A stretch of 64,000 nt of DNA from Cryobacterium sp. GrIS_2_6 (GTDB lineage: Bacteria > Actinomycetota > Actinomycetes > Actinomycetales > Microbacteriaceae). Shown piece by piece: positions 42,643-51,028 of this stretch. Numbering within the stretch: the first letter of the stretch is position 1; every line of letters begins with the position of its first letter. Under the pieces are notes generated by a model. That model was given only the letters and a program-made list of their open reading frames with translations. It was not told the DNA's origin and ran no database searches. Location: NCBI RefSeq assembly GCF_035984545.1, contig NZ_JAXCHP010000001.1, positions 1-64,000 of the forward strand. Direction: 5' to 3'. Position numbers and translations under genes: made by a program.

Positions 42643-45600
42643 GTGACAGAGACCCCCGTCCCGCAGGGCGCCGCGCAGGCCGCAGCCCAGGCCGGCGCGC
42701 AGGCCGGCGCCCAGGCCGTGCTCGAGGCCGGATCGCGCACCGCCGAGCCCCGCACCCTCATCGACATCCTCTTCGCGACGGCTGCGCTGCACCCGGGCGC
42801 CCTCGCCCTCGAGGACCAGGTCGGCACCGTCAGCTACCGGCAGCTCCGGCACCTCGTCAACGAGCAGGCCCTCGCCCTCAGCCAGGCCGGCGTGCGCCGC
42901 GGGGATACCGTCGGCATCCGCATCCCCTCCGGAACCCGCGAACTCTACGTGTCCATCCTCGCGACCTTGCGGGTCGGCGCCGCCTATGTCCCCGTCGACG
43001 CCGACGACCCTGAGGAACGCGCTCACCTGGTCTTCAGCGAGGCCCGTGTCGTCGGCGTGATCGGCCGCGGCGGCGTTTTCGAGTTCCGGCCGGCGGTGGA
43101 CGACGTCATGCTCAGGCAGCGGATGCTGCCGCCCGAGGAGGACCTGACCCTCGCGCACACCCAGCGCACCCTGCCCCGCGGCAGCGACGACGCCTGGGTC
43201 ATCTTCACCTCCGGTTCGACGGGGGTGCCGAAGGGCGTCGCCGTCTCGCACCGCTCTGCGGCGGCGTTCGTCGACGCCGAGGCCGGACTGTTCCTCCGGG
43301 CCGACCCGATCGGCCCCGCCGACCGGGTGCTCGCGGGCCTTTCGGTCGCCTTCGACGCTTCCTGTGAGGAGATGTGGCTGGCCTGGCGGGGCGGCGCCTG
43401 CCTCGTCTCCGCTCCCCGTTCGCTGGTGCGCAGCGGCGTCGACCTCGGTCCGTGGCTGATCGCCCACGGGATCACGATCGTGTCGACGGTGCCGACCCTC
43501 GCCGCTCTCTGGCCAGAGGAAGCCCTCGAACGGGTGCGCCTGCTCATCTTCGGCGGCGAAGCCTGCCCGCCCGAACTCGCCGACCGGCTGCAGGCCAGGG
43601 GCCGCGAGGTCTGGAACACCTACGGTCCGACCGAGGCGACCGTCGTCGCGTGCGCCGCGCTGCTCGACGGCAGCGCGCCGATCCGGATCGGCCTGCCCCT
43701 CGACGGGTGGGACCTCGCCGTCGTCGATTCCGCGGGTGCCCGCGTCGCCGAGGGCCAGACCGGGGAACTCATCATCGGGGGAGTGGGTCTCGCCCGCTAC
43801 CTCGACCCCGCCAAGGACGCCGAGAAGTACGCGCCGCACGCCGGCCTCGGCTGGCCGCGCGCCTACCGGAGCGGCGACCTCGTGCGCTTCGAGGCGGCCG
43901 GCCTGGTCTTCGTCGGCCGCGCCGACGACCAGGTCAAGCTCGGCGGCCGTCGCATCGAGCTCGGCGAGATCGAGGCCGCCCTGCGCACCCTGCCGGGCGT
44001 CGCCGGGGCCGCCGCGGTCGTGCAGCGCACCCCGGCCGGGAACCAGGTGCTCGTGGGCTACCTCGCACTCGTCGATGCGGCATCCGCCTTCGACCGCGCC
44101 CAGGCGACCGTCCGCCTGCGGGAGGAACTGCCCGCCGCCCTCGTGCCGTTGCTCGCCGTCGTCGACGAGCTGCCGACGCGGGTCTCCGGCAAGGTCGACA
44201 AGGCAGCATTGCCCTGGCCGCTCCCGGCGACGGGCGACGACACGGATGCCGGCCTGCTGTCTCCGACGGCGGCCTGGCTCGCCGAGAAGTGGGCTGCCAT
44301 CCTCGGGTCCACCGTCGAAGGTCCGGACGCCGACTTCTTCGCCCACGGCGGTGGCTCGCTCACGGCCGCCCAGTTCGTCTCCGCGCTCCGCGAGCGCTAT
44401 CCGGACACCCGGGTCAACGACATCTACGACCATCCCCGGATCGGCGCGCTCGCCGCCGAACTCGACTCCCGCACCCCGGCGGTGGTGGCCGCGGCGCGCA
44501 TCGTGCTTCCGGTCCCGTTCCGCAGCCAGCTCCTGCAGACCCTGCTCGGCATCCCGCTGCACGCGCTCGTCGGCGCCCGCTGGCTCGTCTACCTCGCGGC
44601 GGCGAACAACCTGCTCGCCGCGGGCGGCGCCACGTTCGCGCCGACCCTGTCCTGGTGGTGGATCCTCGCCGGTTTCCTCGTCTTCGTCACCCCGCCGGGC
44701 AAGATGGCGCTCTCGGTGCTCGCGTCCCGGCTCCTCCTTCGCGGGGTGAAGCCGGGTGCCTACCCGCGGGCGGGATCCGTGCACTTGCGGCTCTGGCTGG
44801 CCGAGCAGGTGTCCCTGCTCGTCGACGCCGTGAGCCTCGCCGGAGCGCCCTGGATCAGCTACTACGCGAGGGCCCTCGGCGCCCGCATCGAGCCGGGCGT
44901 CGACCTGCACGCGCTCCCGCCCGTGACGGGGATGCTGTCCATCGGCGAGCGCGCCGCGATCGAACCCGAGAGCGACCTGTCCGGCTACTGGATCGACGGC
45001 GACGTGCTCCGCATCGGCCGGGTGAAGATCGGCGCCGGCGCCACGATCGGCGCGCGCAGCATCCTCCTCGGCGGAGCGGTGATCGGTGAGGGCGCGGTGA
45101 TCGAACCCGGCGCCGCCGTGTCCGGCCACGTGCCGGAGGGCGAACGTTGGGCCGGTTCGCCCGCCACCCGGGTCGGGGCCGCCCGCGGCGCCTGGCCGGC
45201 CGAACACCCGCCGCGCGGCCGGCGCTGGCTTGCCGGATACGCCCTCGGCGCGCTTGGCATGACCGCGATGCCCGCGGTCGCGGTGATTCTCGCCGCCCTC
45301 CTCGTCGGTGCCGCGATCGGCGACGCCGGCACCCTGGGCCTCGCGCTCGGCCGGGCCGCGCTGATGATGCCGCTCGCCGTGGTGGTCGCCGGGCTCGTGT
45401 ACGCGCTGCTCGTCGTGCTCGCCGTGCGTGCCCTCGGCATCGGGCTCCGCGAGGGCTACTACCCGGTGCGCAGTCGGTTCGGCTGGCAGGTCTGGATGAC
45501 CGAGCGCATCCTCGACGGCGCGCGCACGCTGCTCTTCCCCGTGTACGCGAGCCTGCTCACACCGGTCTGGCTGCGCCTGCTCGGCGCGAAGGTCGGCGCG

Positions 45601-46620
45601 GGCGTCGAGGCGTCGACCGTGCTGCTCATTCCCGCGCTCACGACGATCGCGCCCGCCGCGTTCCTCGCCGACGACACGATGGTCGCGTGTTACGAACTCG
45701 GCGGCGGCTGGATGCACATCGGGCCGGCGAAGGTCGGCCGCCGCGCCTTCCTCGGCAACAGCGGCATGGCCGGCGCCGGCCGCACGGTGCCGCGCAACGG
45801 GCTCGTCGCCGTACTCTCCTCCACGCCGCGCAAGGCCAAGCGCGGGTCGTCGTGGCTCGGCAACCCGCCAGAGCGACTCCGACGGCTCGTGACGGATGTC
45901 GACGAGGCGCGCACCTTCCGGCCGTCCGCCCGTCTCCGCACGGCCCGTGCCTTCTGGGAGGTGTTGCGGATCGTGCCGGTCATCGTGACCGGGCTGATCG
46001 CCCTCGGCGTGCTCGCCGCGCTCGACGCCCTCTGGATCGGGCTCGGTCTCGGCTGGGCGATCCTTCTGGGCGGGATCGTGCTCCTCGCGGCCGGTGCCGT
46101 CGCCGCGGTCGTGACGAGCCTCGCCAAGTGGGCGCTCGTCGGGCGGATCTCCGTGAGCGAGCATCCGCTCTGGTCATCGTTCATCTGGCGCAACGAGGTC
46201 TCGGACACCTTCGTCGAGATGGTCGCCCGGCCGTGGTTCGCGGCGAAGGCAGCCGGGACCCCCGCCCTGTCGATGTTCCTGCGCACGATCGGGGCCCGGG
46301 TGGGCCGCGGCGTCTGGTGCGAGACCTACTGGCTGCCGGAAGCGGACCTGGTGGCCCTCGCCGACGGGGTCACCGTGAACCGGGGCTGCGTCGTGCAGAC
46401 GCACCTGTTCCACGACCGGATCATGCAGCTCGACCGGGTCGCGCTCGCCGAGGGGGCCACCCTCGGACCGCACAGCGTGATCCTGCCCGCCGCATCGGTG
46501 GACGCCGGAGCGACCGTCGGACCTGCCTCTCTCGTGATGCGCGGCGAGCGGGTACCGGCCGGGTCGGTCTGGTCTGGGAACCCGATCTCGCCGTGGCGCA
46601 GACTGCCGTGGACACCGTGA
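42643..46620 (+). CDS. Pls/PosA family single-module membrane NRPS
   Basis: A 1325-residue protein of the Pls/PosA type, homologous to poly-epsilon-lysine synthase. An Ala/Gln-repeat leader precedes the adenylation domain (about 40-530), with TSGSTGVPKGVAVSH (189-203), NTYGPTEATVVA and GRADDQVKLGGRRIELGEIE. A thiolation domain follows at about 560-580 (DADFFAHGGGSLTAAQF, phosphopantetheine Ser). The C-terminal half alternates six or so membrane helices with three hexapeptide-repeat stretches, as in Pls, where it forms the peptide bonds. The substrate amino acid is not evident. The coupled peptidase and the PPTase nearby complete a conserved cluster. GAGGAGCG precedes the GTG start. Confidence 0.9.
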   Translation: MTETPVPQGAAQAAAQAGAQAGAQAVLEAGSRTAEPRTLIDILFATAALHPGALALEDQVGTVSYRQLRHLVNEQALALSQAGVRRGDTVGIRIPSGTRELYVSILATLRVGAAYVPVDADDPEERAHLVFSEARVVGVIGRGGVFEFRPAVDDVMLRQRMLPPEEDLTLAHTQRTLPRGSDDAWVIFTSGSTGVPKGVAVSHRSAAAFVDAEAGLFLRADPIGPADRVLAGLSVAFDASCEEMWLAWRGGACLVSAPRSLVRSGVDLGPWLIAHGITIVSTVPTLAALWPEEALERVRLLIFGGEACPPELADRLQARGREVWNTYGPTEATVVACAALLDGSAPIRIGLPLDGWDLAVVDSAGARVAEGQTGELIIGGVGLARYLDPAKDAEKYAPHAGLGWPRAYRSGDLVRFEAAGLVFVGRADDQVKLGGRRIELGEIEAALRTLPGVAGAAAVVQRTPAGNQVLVGYLALVDAASAFDRAQATVRLREELPAALVPLLAVVDELPTRVSGKVDKAALPWPLPATGDDTDAGLLSPTAAWLAEKWAAILGSTVEGPDADFFAHGGGSLTAAQFVSALRERYPDTRVNDIYDHPRIGALAAELDSRTPAVVAAARIVLPVPFRSQLLQTLLGIPLHALVGARWLVYLAAANNLLAAGGATFAPTLSWWWILAGFLVFVTPPGKMALSVLASRLLLRGVKPGAYPRAGSVHLRLWLAEQVSLLVDAVSLAGAPWISYYARALGARIEPGVDLHALPPVTGMLSIGERAAIEPESDLSGYWIDGDVLRIGRVKIGAGATIGARSILLGGAVIGEGAVIEPGAAVSGHVPEGERWAGSPATRVGAARGAWPAEHPPRGRRWLAGYALGALGMTAMPAVAVILAALLVGAAIGDAGTLGLALGRAALMMPLAVVVAGLVYALLVVLAVRALGIGLREGYYPVRSRFGWQVWMTERILDGARTLLFPVYASLLTPVWLRLLGAKVGAGVEASTVLLIPALTTIAPAAFLADDTMVACYELGGGWMHIGPAKVGRRAFLGNSGMAGAGRTVPRNGLVAVLSSTPRKAKRGSSWLGNPPERLRRLVTDVDEARTFRPSARLRTARAFWEVLRIVPVIVTGLIALGVLAALDALWIGLGLGWAILLGGIVLLAAGAVAAVVTSLAKWALVGRISVSEHPLWSSFIWRNEVSDTFVEMVARPWFAAKAAGTPALSMFLRTIGARVGRGVWCETYWLPEADLVALADGVTVNRGCVVQTHLFHDRIMQLDRVALAEGATLGPHSVILPAASVDAGATVGPASLVMRGERVPAGSVWSGNPISPWRRLPWTP

Positions 46621-48026
46621 GCCCGCAGACCGGCGGGAAGAATAGCGCAGGCAAGGGCTCTGCCGGTTCGTCCGGCAAGGTCGCCCTCAACATCCCGACG
46701 ACGATCGGCGCCGGTTCGGCCGGCGATCCATACCTGATCGGCGCGGGCAACGGCGGCTACCGGGCGCTGCACTATGCCCTCGACCTGGACTACCGGGTCG
46801 CGACCAACCAGCTGCGCGCGACCGCGACGATCACCCTCGTGGCGACGACGCGCCTGGACCGGTTCAGCCTCGACTTCGACGGGCTGAGCGTCGACCGGGT
46901 CACGGTAAACGGCGCCCGGCCGCGCAAGTTCGTGCACACCGGCCGCAAGCTCGTGGTGAACCCGCTGACGACGATGGAAGCCGGGGAACGGTTCGAGATC
47001 GCCGTGCGGTATCGCGGGGCGCCGCATCCGCTGCGCAGCATCTGGGGAGAGGTCGGCTGGGAGGAACTGCTCGACGGCGTGCTCGTCGCGGGGCAGCCGT
47101 GCGGGGCCGCGTCGTGGTTCCCCTGCAACGACCACCCGAGCAACAAGGCAACGTATCGGATCGCGGTGAGCTGCGAGACGCCGTACACCGTGGTCTCGAA
47201 CGGCACGCTCACCGGGAAGTCGACCCGCTCGGGCCACACCAGGTGGACCTTCGAGGTCGTCGAGCCGATGGCGACCTACCTCGCCTCCGTGATGATCGGC
47301 CGGTACCGTTCGAGCGTGCTGCCGCCGGTTGCGGCGGGTGGCCCGGCCCCGGTGCCGATCACGCTGCACTTCCCGTCGAACCTCGCGCACAACGTCGGCG
47401 TCGACTTCGGCAGGCTCGGCGAGATGGTCTCGGTGTTCAGCGCTAGCTTCGGCCCGTACCCGTTCCCGGGGTACTCGGTCGTCGTGACGGACGACGTGCT
47501 CGAGATCCCGCTCGAGGCGCACGGCCTCGCCGTGTTCGGTCGTAACCACGTCGACGGCAACCATGGCAGCGACCGCCTGATCGCCCACGAGCTCGCGCAC
47601 CAGTGGTTCGGCAACAGCCTCACCGCCGCCGCGTGGCGCGACATCTGGCTGCAGGAGGGCTTCGCCTGCTACGCGGAATGGATCTGGGGCGAACACACCG
47701 GCGGACGCACCGCGGAGCAGAACGCGGTGTACCACCGTGGCAGGCTCGAGGCGCAGCCGCAGGACCTCCTCGTCGGCGATCCCGGGCCGCACGACATGTT
47801 CGACGACCGGGTCTACAAGCGCGGTGCGCTCGCCCTGCACGCCGTGCGGCGCTACCTCGGCGACGAGGTCTTCTTCGACACCCTGCGGGCCTGGACCCGC
47901 GCGAACCGGCACGGCCTCGTCTCGACGGATGCCTTTGTCGAGTTCGTCTCGATCCACACCGGAAGCGAAGAGATCCGCCGCATCATCGACCGCTGGATCT
48001 ACCGGACCGCCCTCCCCAAGCTCTGA
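46617..48026 (+). CDS. M1 family zinc metallopeptidase
   Basis: A 469-residue gluzincin aminopeptidase-like protein. The zinc site is RLIAHELAHQWFGNSL plus the downstream Glu in WLQEGFACYAEW (HExxH-18-E); the exopeptidase loop is near LEIPLEAHGLAVFGRN. The N-terminal beta domain is complete. The C-terminal part (VYKRGALALHAVRRYLGDEV) is short, so it is smaller than E. coli PepN. The GTG at 46617 overlaps the NRPS stop as GTGA. A degradative or processing role for the polypeptide made upstream is likely by position. Confidence 0.9.
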   Translation: MSPQTGGKNSAGKGSAGSSGKVALNIPTTIGAGSAGDPYLIGAGNGGYRALHYALDLDYRVATNQLRATATITLVATTRLDRFSLDFDGLSVDRVTVNGARPRKFVHTGRKLVVNPLTTMEAGERFEIAVRYRGAPHPLRSIWGEVGWEELLDGVLVAGQPCGAASWFPCNDHPSNKATYRIAVSCETPYTVVSNGTLTGKSTRSGHTRWTFEVVEPMATYLASVMIGRYRSSVLPPVAAGGPAPVPITLHFPSNLAHNVGVDFGRLGEMVSVFSASFGPYPFPGYSVVVTDDVLEIPLEAHGLAVFGRNHVDGNHGSDRLIAHELAHQWFGNSLTAAAWRDIWLQEGFACYAEWIWGEHTGGRTAEQNAVYHRGRLEAQPQDLLVGDPGPHDMFDDRVYKRGALALHAVRRYLGDEVFFDTLRAWTRANRHGLVSTDAFVEFVSIHTGSEEIRRIIDRWIYRTALPKL

Positions 48027-48675
48027 GGTCAGGGGCGGCGAGCAGACGGAGGGTCGGCTGAGACGCGGCGCCGGTTCCGGGACGGGCGAGCACGGCGACG
48101 CGGCCGAGGAGCCTGAGTCCGGCGCCGGGGTCGAAGCGTGCGAGGAGGATGTCGGCGAGGGGGACGCCGGCGCCGGGCCAGGAGGCGAGCGCCGGGCCGA
48201 ACCCGGCCGGTGTGGCTGGGGCGAGGGTGAGGTCGCGCGGATCGACGCGGAGGCCGTCGCCGGTCGACTTCAGAATCGCCTCCTTGGCGCACCAGATTCC
48301 GGCGAGGTCTGCGGCATCAGCCGCCCGCTCGCGAGGAGACAGAGCGACGTCGGCGAGGGGGGAGCGGGCGACGGCGTCCACGCTTTCGATGTCGACGCCG
48401 ACCGGCCCGGCGAAGCTCACCGCGACGCCGACGTGGCCGCCCGCCCGGCTGAGACTCAGGTGTGCGGCCGGGTGCGGCGCAGACCCGGGTACGGCCGCTA
48501 GGTATGGCACCCCGTGATCGGCGCTCCCGCAGCGGGGGCAGCGGCGCGCGACCCGCACGCTTGCGGGGTTCAGACCGAGCGCCCAGGCGGCGGTCGCCGC
48601 CAGCAGGGCTCGGTCGGCGGCATCCGTTGGTGAACGCGGCGCGACCATGACGATCACCTCGCCGATGGGTTCCAT
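47983..48675 (-). CDS. 4'-phosphopantetheinyl transferase
   Basis: A 230-residue Sfp-type enzyme that would load the thiolation domain of the upstream synthetase with phosphopantetheine from CoA. Motifs are HLSLSRAGGHVGVAVS, GPVGVDIESVDAVARS (Mg-binding Asp/Glu) and IWCAKEAILKSTGDGLRVDP (WxxKEA). It is convergent with the peptidase gene and overlaps its end by about 44 bp. The co-location with a carrier-protein enzyme supports the partnership. Confidence 0.88.
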   Translation of the reverse strand: MEPIGEVIVMVAPRSPTDAADRALLAATAAWALGLNPASVRVARRCPRCGSADHGVPYLAAVPGSAPHPAAHLSLSRAGGHVGVAVSFAGPVGVDIESVDAVARSPLADVALSPRERAADAADLAGIWCAKEAILKSTGDGLRVDPRDLTLAPATPAGFGPALASWPGAGVPLADILLARFDPGAGLRLLGRVAVLARPGTGAASQPTLRLLAAPDLRAWGGRSGRSSGR

Positions 48676-48815
48676 GCATCAAGTGTGGCCGAAACGGACA
48701 AGCGTGGCCCGCACAGGGGCCGCGGATGTCCGTACCCGGCACCCGATGTCCGTCGTGCCCCTGCGCACTGCGACACACGGCCGGTGGCACACTGGTTACC
48801 GGCCCGAGGAGAACC

Positions 48816-49832
48816 ATGACACTGATTGACAACGCGGTCTACGTGGACGGGCGACGACTCGCGACGCCTGCCTCCCTCGACGAGACCTATGCGACTCTGA
48901 CCGAATGCGGCGGCTTCGCCTGGATCGGGATGTACCGGCCAGAAGAAGCCGAGCTGCGCTCCATCGCCGCGGAGTTCAACCTGCACCACCTGTCGGTCGA
49001 GGACGCACTCAAGGGCCACCAGCGTTCCAAGCTCGAACGGTTCGACGACATCCTCTTCGTGGTGCTCCGCCCGGCCCGGTACATCGACGCCGAGGAGCGG
49101 GTCGAATTCGGCGAACTGCACGTCTTCGTCGGGCCCGATTTCGTCGTGACCATCCGCCACGCCGAATCCCCGGACCTCGCGAAGGTGCGCGCACGGATGG
49201 AGTCGACACCGAGGCTCCTCGCCCTCGGCCCCGAGGCGGTGCTCTACGCGATCTTCGACCAGCTCGTCGACGAGTACGCGCCCGTGATCGCCGGCCTCGA
49301 GAACGACATCGACGAGATCGAAGACGAGATCTTCGACGGCGACCCCGAGGTCGCGCGGCGCATCTACGACCTGTCCCGCGAAGTGATCGAGTTCCAGCGG
49401 GCGACCCAGCCGCTGATCGGCATGCTCGAGGCCCTCAAGCGCGGCTTCGCGAAGTACAACGTCGAGGTCGAGCTGCACCACCACCTCGATGACGTGCTCG
49501 ACCACGTGCTGCGGATCAACGAGCGCGGCTCGGCCTTCCGGCAGATCCTCGACAACGCGCTGATCGTGCACTCGACCCTCGTCACCCAGCGACAGAACGA
49601 CGAGACCCGGCGCCTCTCGGAGACGGGCCTGGCCCAGAGTGAAGAGGTCAAGAAGATCTCGAGCTGGGCGGCGATCCTGTTCGCGCCGACCCTCGTCGGA
49701 ACCGTGTACGGGATGAACTTCGAGAACATGCCGGAGCTGCACTGGGAGTACGGCTACCCCTATGCCCTCGGGCTGATGGTCGCGGGCGGCTTCGTCCTCT
49801 GGCGCGTCTTCAAAAAGAACAACTGGCTGTAG
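48816..49832 (+). CDS. corA: CorA family magnesium/cobalt transporter
   Basis: A 338-residue CorA channel. A long cytoplasmic alpha/beta funnel is followed by two C-terminal helices, with the pore motif VYGMNFENMPELHWE (GMN and MPEL) between them. GAGGAG lies 6 nt before ATG 48816. The length is normal, and it appears monocistronic. It would mediate passive Mg2+ uptake controlled by intracellular Mg2+. Confidence 0.95.
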   Translation: MTLIDNAVYVDGRRLATPASLDETYATLTECGGFAWIGMYRPEEAELRSIAAEFNLHHLSVEDALKGHQRSKLERFDDILFVVLRPARYIDAEERVEFGELHVFVGPDFVVTIRHAESPDLAKVRARMESTPRLLALGPEAVLYAIFDQLVDEYAPVIAGLENDIDEIEDEIFDGDPEVARRIYDLSREVIEFQRATQPLIGMLEALKRGFAKYNVEVELHHHLDDVLDHVLRINERGSAFRQILDNALIVHSTLVTQRQNDETRRLSETGLAQSEEVKKISSWAAILFAPTLVGTVYGMNFENMPELHWEYGYPYALGLMVAGGFVLWRVFKKNNWL

Positions 49833-49838
49833 CCCGGG

Positions 49839-50831
49839 CTACGACTGGGCGGAGCGCCAGGCGTCGACCTCGGCGTAAAGGGCGGCCTTCTCGGCCGGAT
49901 CGAGGAACGAGGCCTCGATCCCGTTCCGGGCGAGGAGGGCGAGCCGGTCAGGACCGAGTCCGAACTCGGCATCGAGCGCCGCGAGGTTGTCGTCGATGTA
50001 CCCGCCGAAGTAGGCGGGGTCGTCCGAGTTGACCGTCGCGAGCAGGCCGAGGTCGAGCATCCGCACGATCGGGTGGTCCGCGAGCGTGTCGATCGCACGC
50101 AGCCGCACGTTCGAGAACGGGCAGACCGTGAGCGGCACCCGCTCGCGCACGAGCCGTTCGACGAGCGCGGGATCCTCGAGGCTGCGGATGCCGTGGTCGA
50201 TCCGCTCCACCCCGAGCCGGTCGAGCGCGCTCCAGACATACTCGGGAGGGCCCTCCTCGCCGGCGTGCGCGACCCGGCGCAGCCCGTTCGCCGCGGCGAG
50301 CGCGAAGACCTCCTCGAACAGTTCCGGCGGGTAGCCGACCTCCGCGGAGTCGAGTCCGACACCGTCGATCGTGTACCCGCTCGCGAGAATCTCGCGGAGG
50401 ATCTGCAGCGCCTCGTCGGCGGGCCGGTCGCGCAGGAACGTCACGATCAGTTTCGTCGAGATGCCGCAGGACGCGACCGAGGTGCCGAGGGCATCCGCCA
50501 CCCCGCCGAGCGCGGTCAACAACGGGATGCCCCGGCTCGTGTGCGCCTGCGGGTCGAAGAAGATCTCGGCGTGCCGCACCCCCGCGTCAGCGGCCCTGGT
50601 GAGGTAGGCCCGGGTCAGGTCCGTGAAATCGGCGGCTTGGCGCAGGACGTCGAGGTTGTGGTAGTACAGATTGAGGAAGGATTGCAGATCGGTGAACTCG
50701 TATTGCGCCCGCAACTCCGCCAGGGTCGCCCAAGGCAGGACGACGGCATTACGTTCGGCCAGCTCGAAGATGAGCTCCGGTTCGAGAGTGCCCTCGATGT
50801 GCAGGTGGAGTTCGACCAGGGGGAGTTTCAT
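49839..50831 (-). CDS. Adenosine/adenine deaminase
   Basis: A 330-residue TIM-barrel deaminase of the adenosine deaminase superfamily. Metal ligands are in VELHLHIEGTLEPE (His-x-His) and LRRVAHAGEEGPP, with the active-site Glu in the latter. RIDHGIRSL and TVNSDDPAYFGGY give the remaining His and Asp pair. The latter motif and HIEGTLEP are characteristic of the adenine-deaminase-like subgroup, so adenine is as likely a substrate as adenosine. Confidence 0.88.
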   Translation of the reverse strand: MKLPLVELHLHIEGTLEPELIFELAERNAVVLPWATLAELRAQYEFTDLQSFLNLYYHNLDVLRQAADFTDLTRAYLTRAADAGVRHAEIFFDPQAHTSRGIPLLTALGGVADALGTSVASCGISTKLIVTFLRDRPADEALQILREILASGYTIDGVGLDSAEVGYPPELFEEVFALAAANGLRRVAHAGEEGPPEYVWSALDRLGVERIDHGIRSLEDPALVERLVRERVPLTVCPFSNVRLRAIDTLADHPIVRMLDLGLLATVNSDDPAYFGGYIDDNLAALDAEFGLGPDRLALLARNGIEASFLDPAEKAALYAEVDAWRSAQS

Positions 50832-51016
50832 TTCCCCATTCTCGCAAGCCCGGTCGACTTCGAATCACCAGGGGTGTCCTCGTTCAGCGCACCGGCCGCA
50901 GCACCCGCCAGCGCACGCTCCAGCACGCCGGTTGGTAAACACGACAAATCCGCGGGTTTTCCCGCGAATCCCCGCGAAACCCGGGGAGCCTGCGGCCGAA
51001 CGGTGTTTTCCGGACT

Positions 51017-51022
51017 TAGGGT
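51017..51022 (+). promoter_or_regulatory. -10 hexamer TAGGGT
   Basis: Ends 6 nt before the GTG at 51029. Confidence 0.45.
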
Positions 51023-51028
51023 GTCGGT

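Noticed and set aside
42445..46164. Long open frame on the minus strand opposite the synthetase gene
   Set aside because: It is a high-GC shadow: low-complexity, rich in Arg/Gly/Glu, without domains, while the plus strand carries clear adenylation and thiolation motifs.
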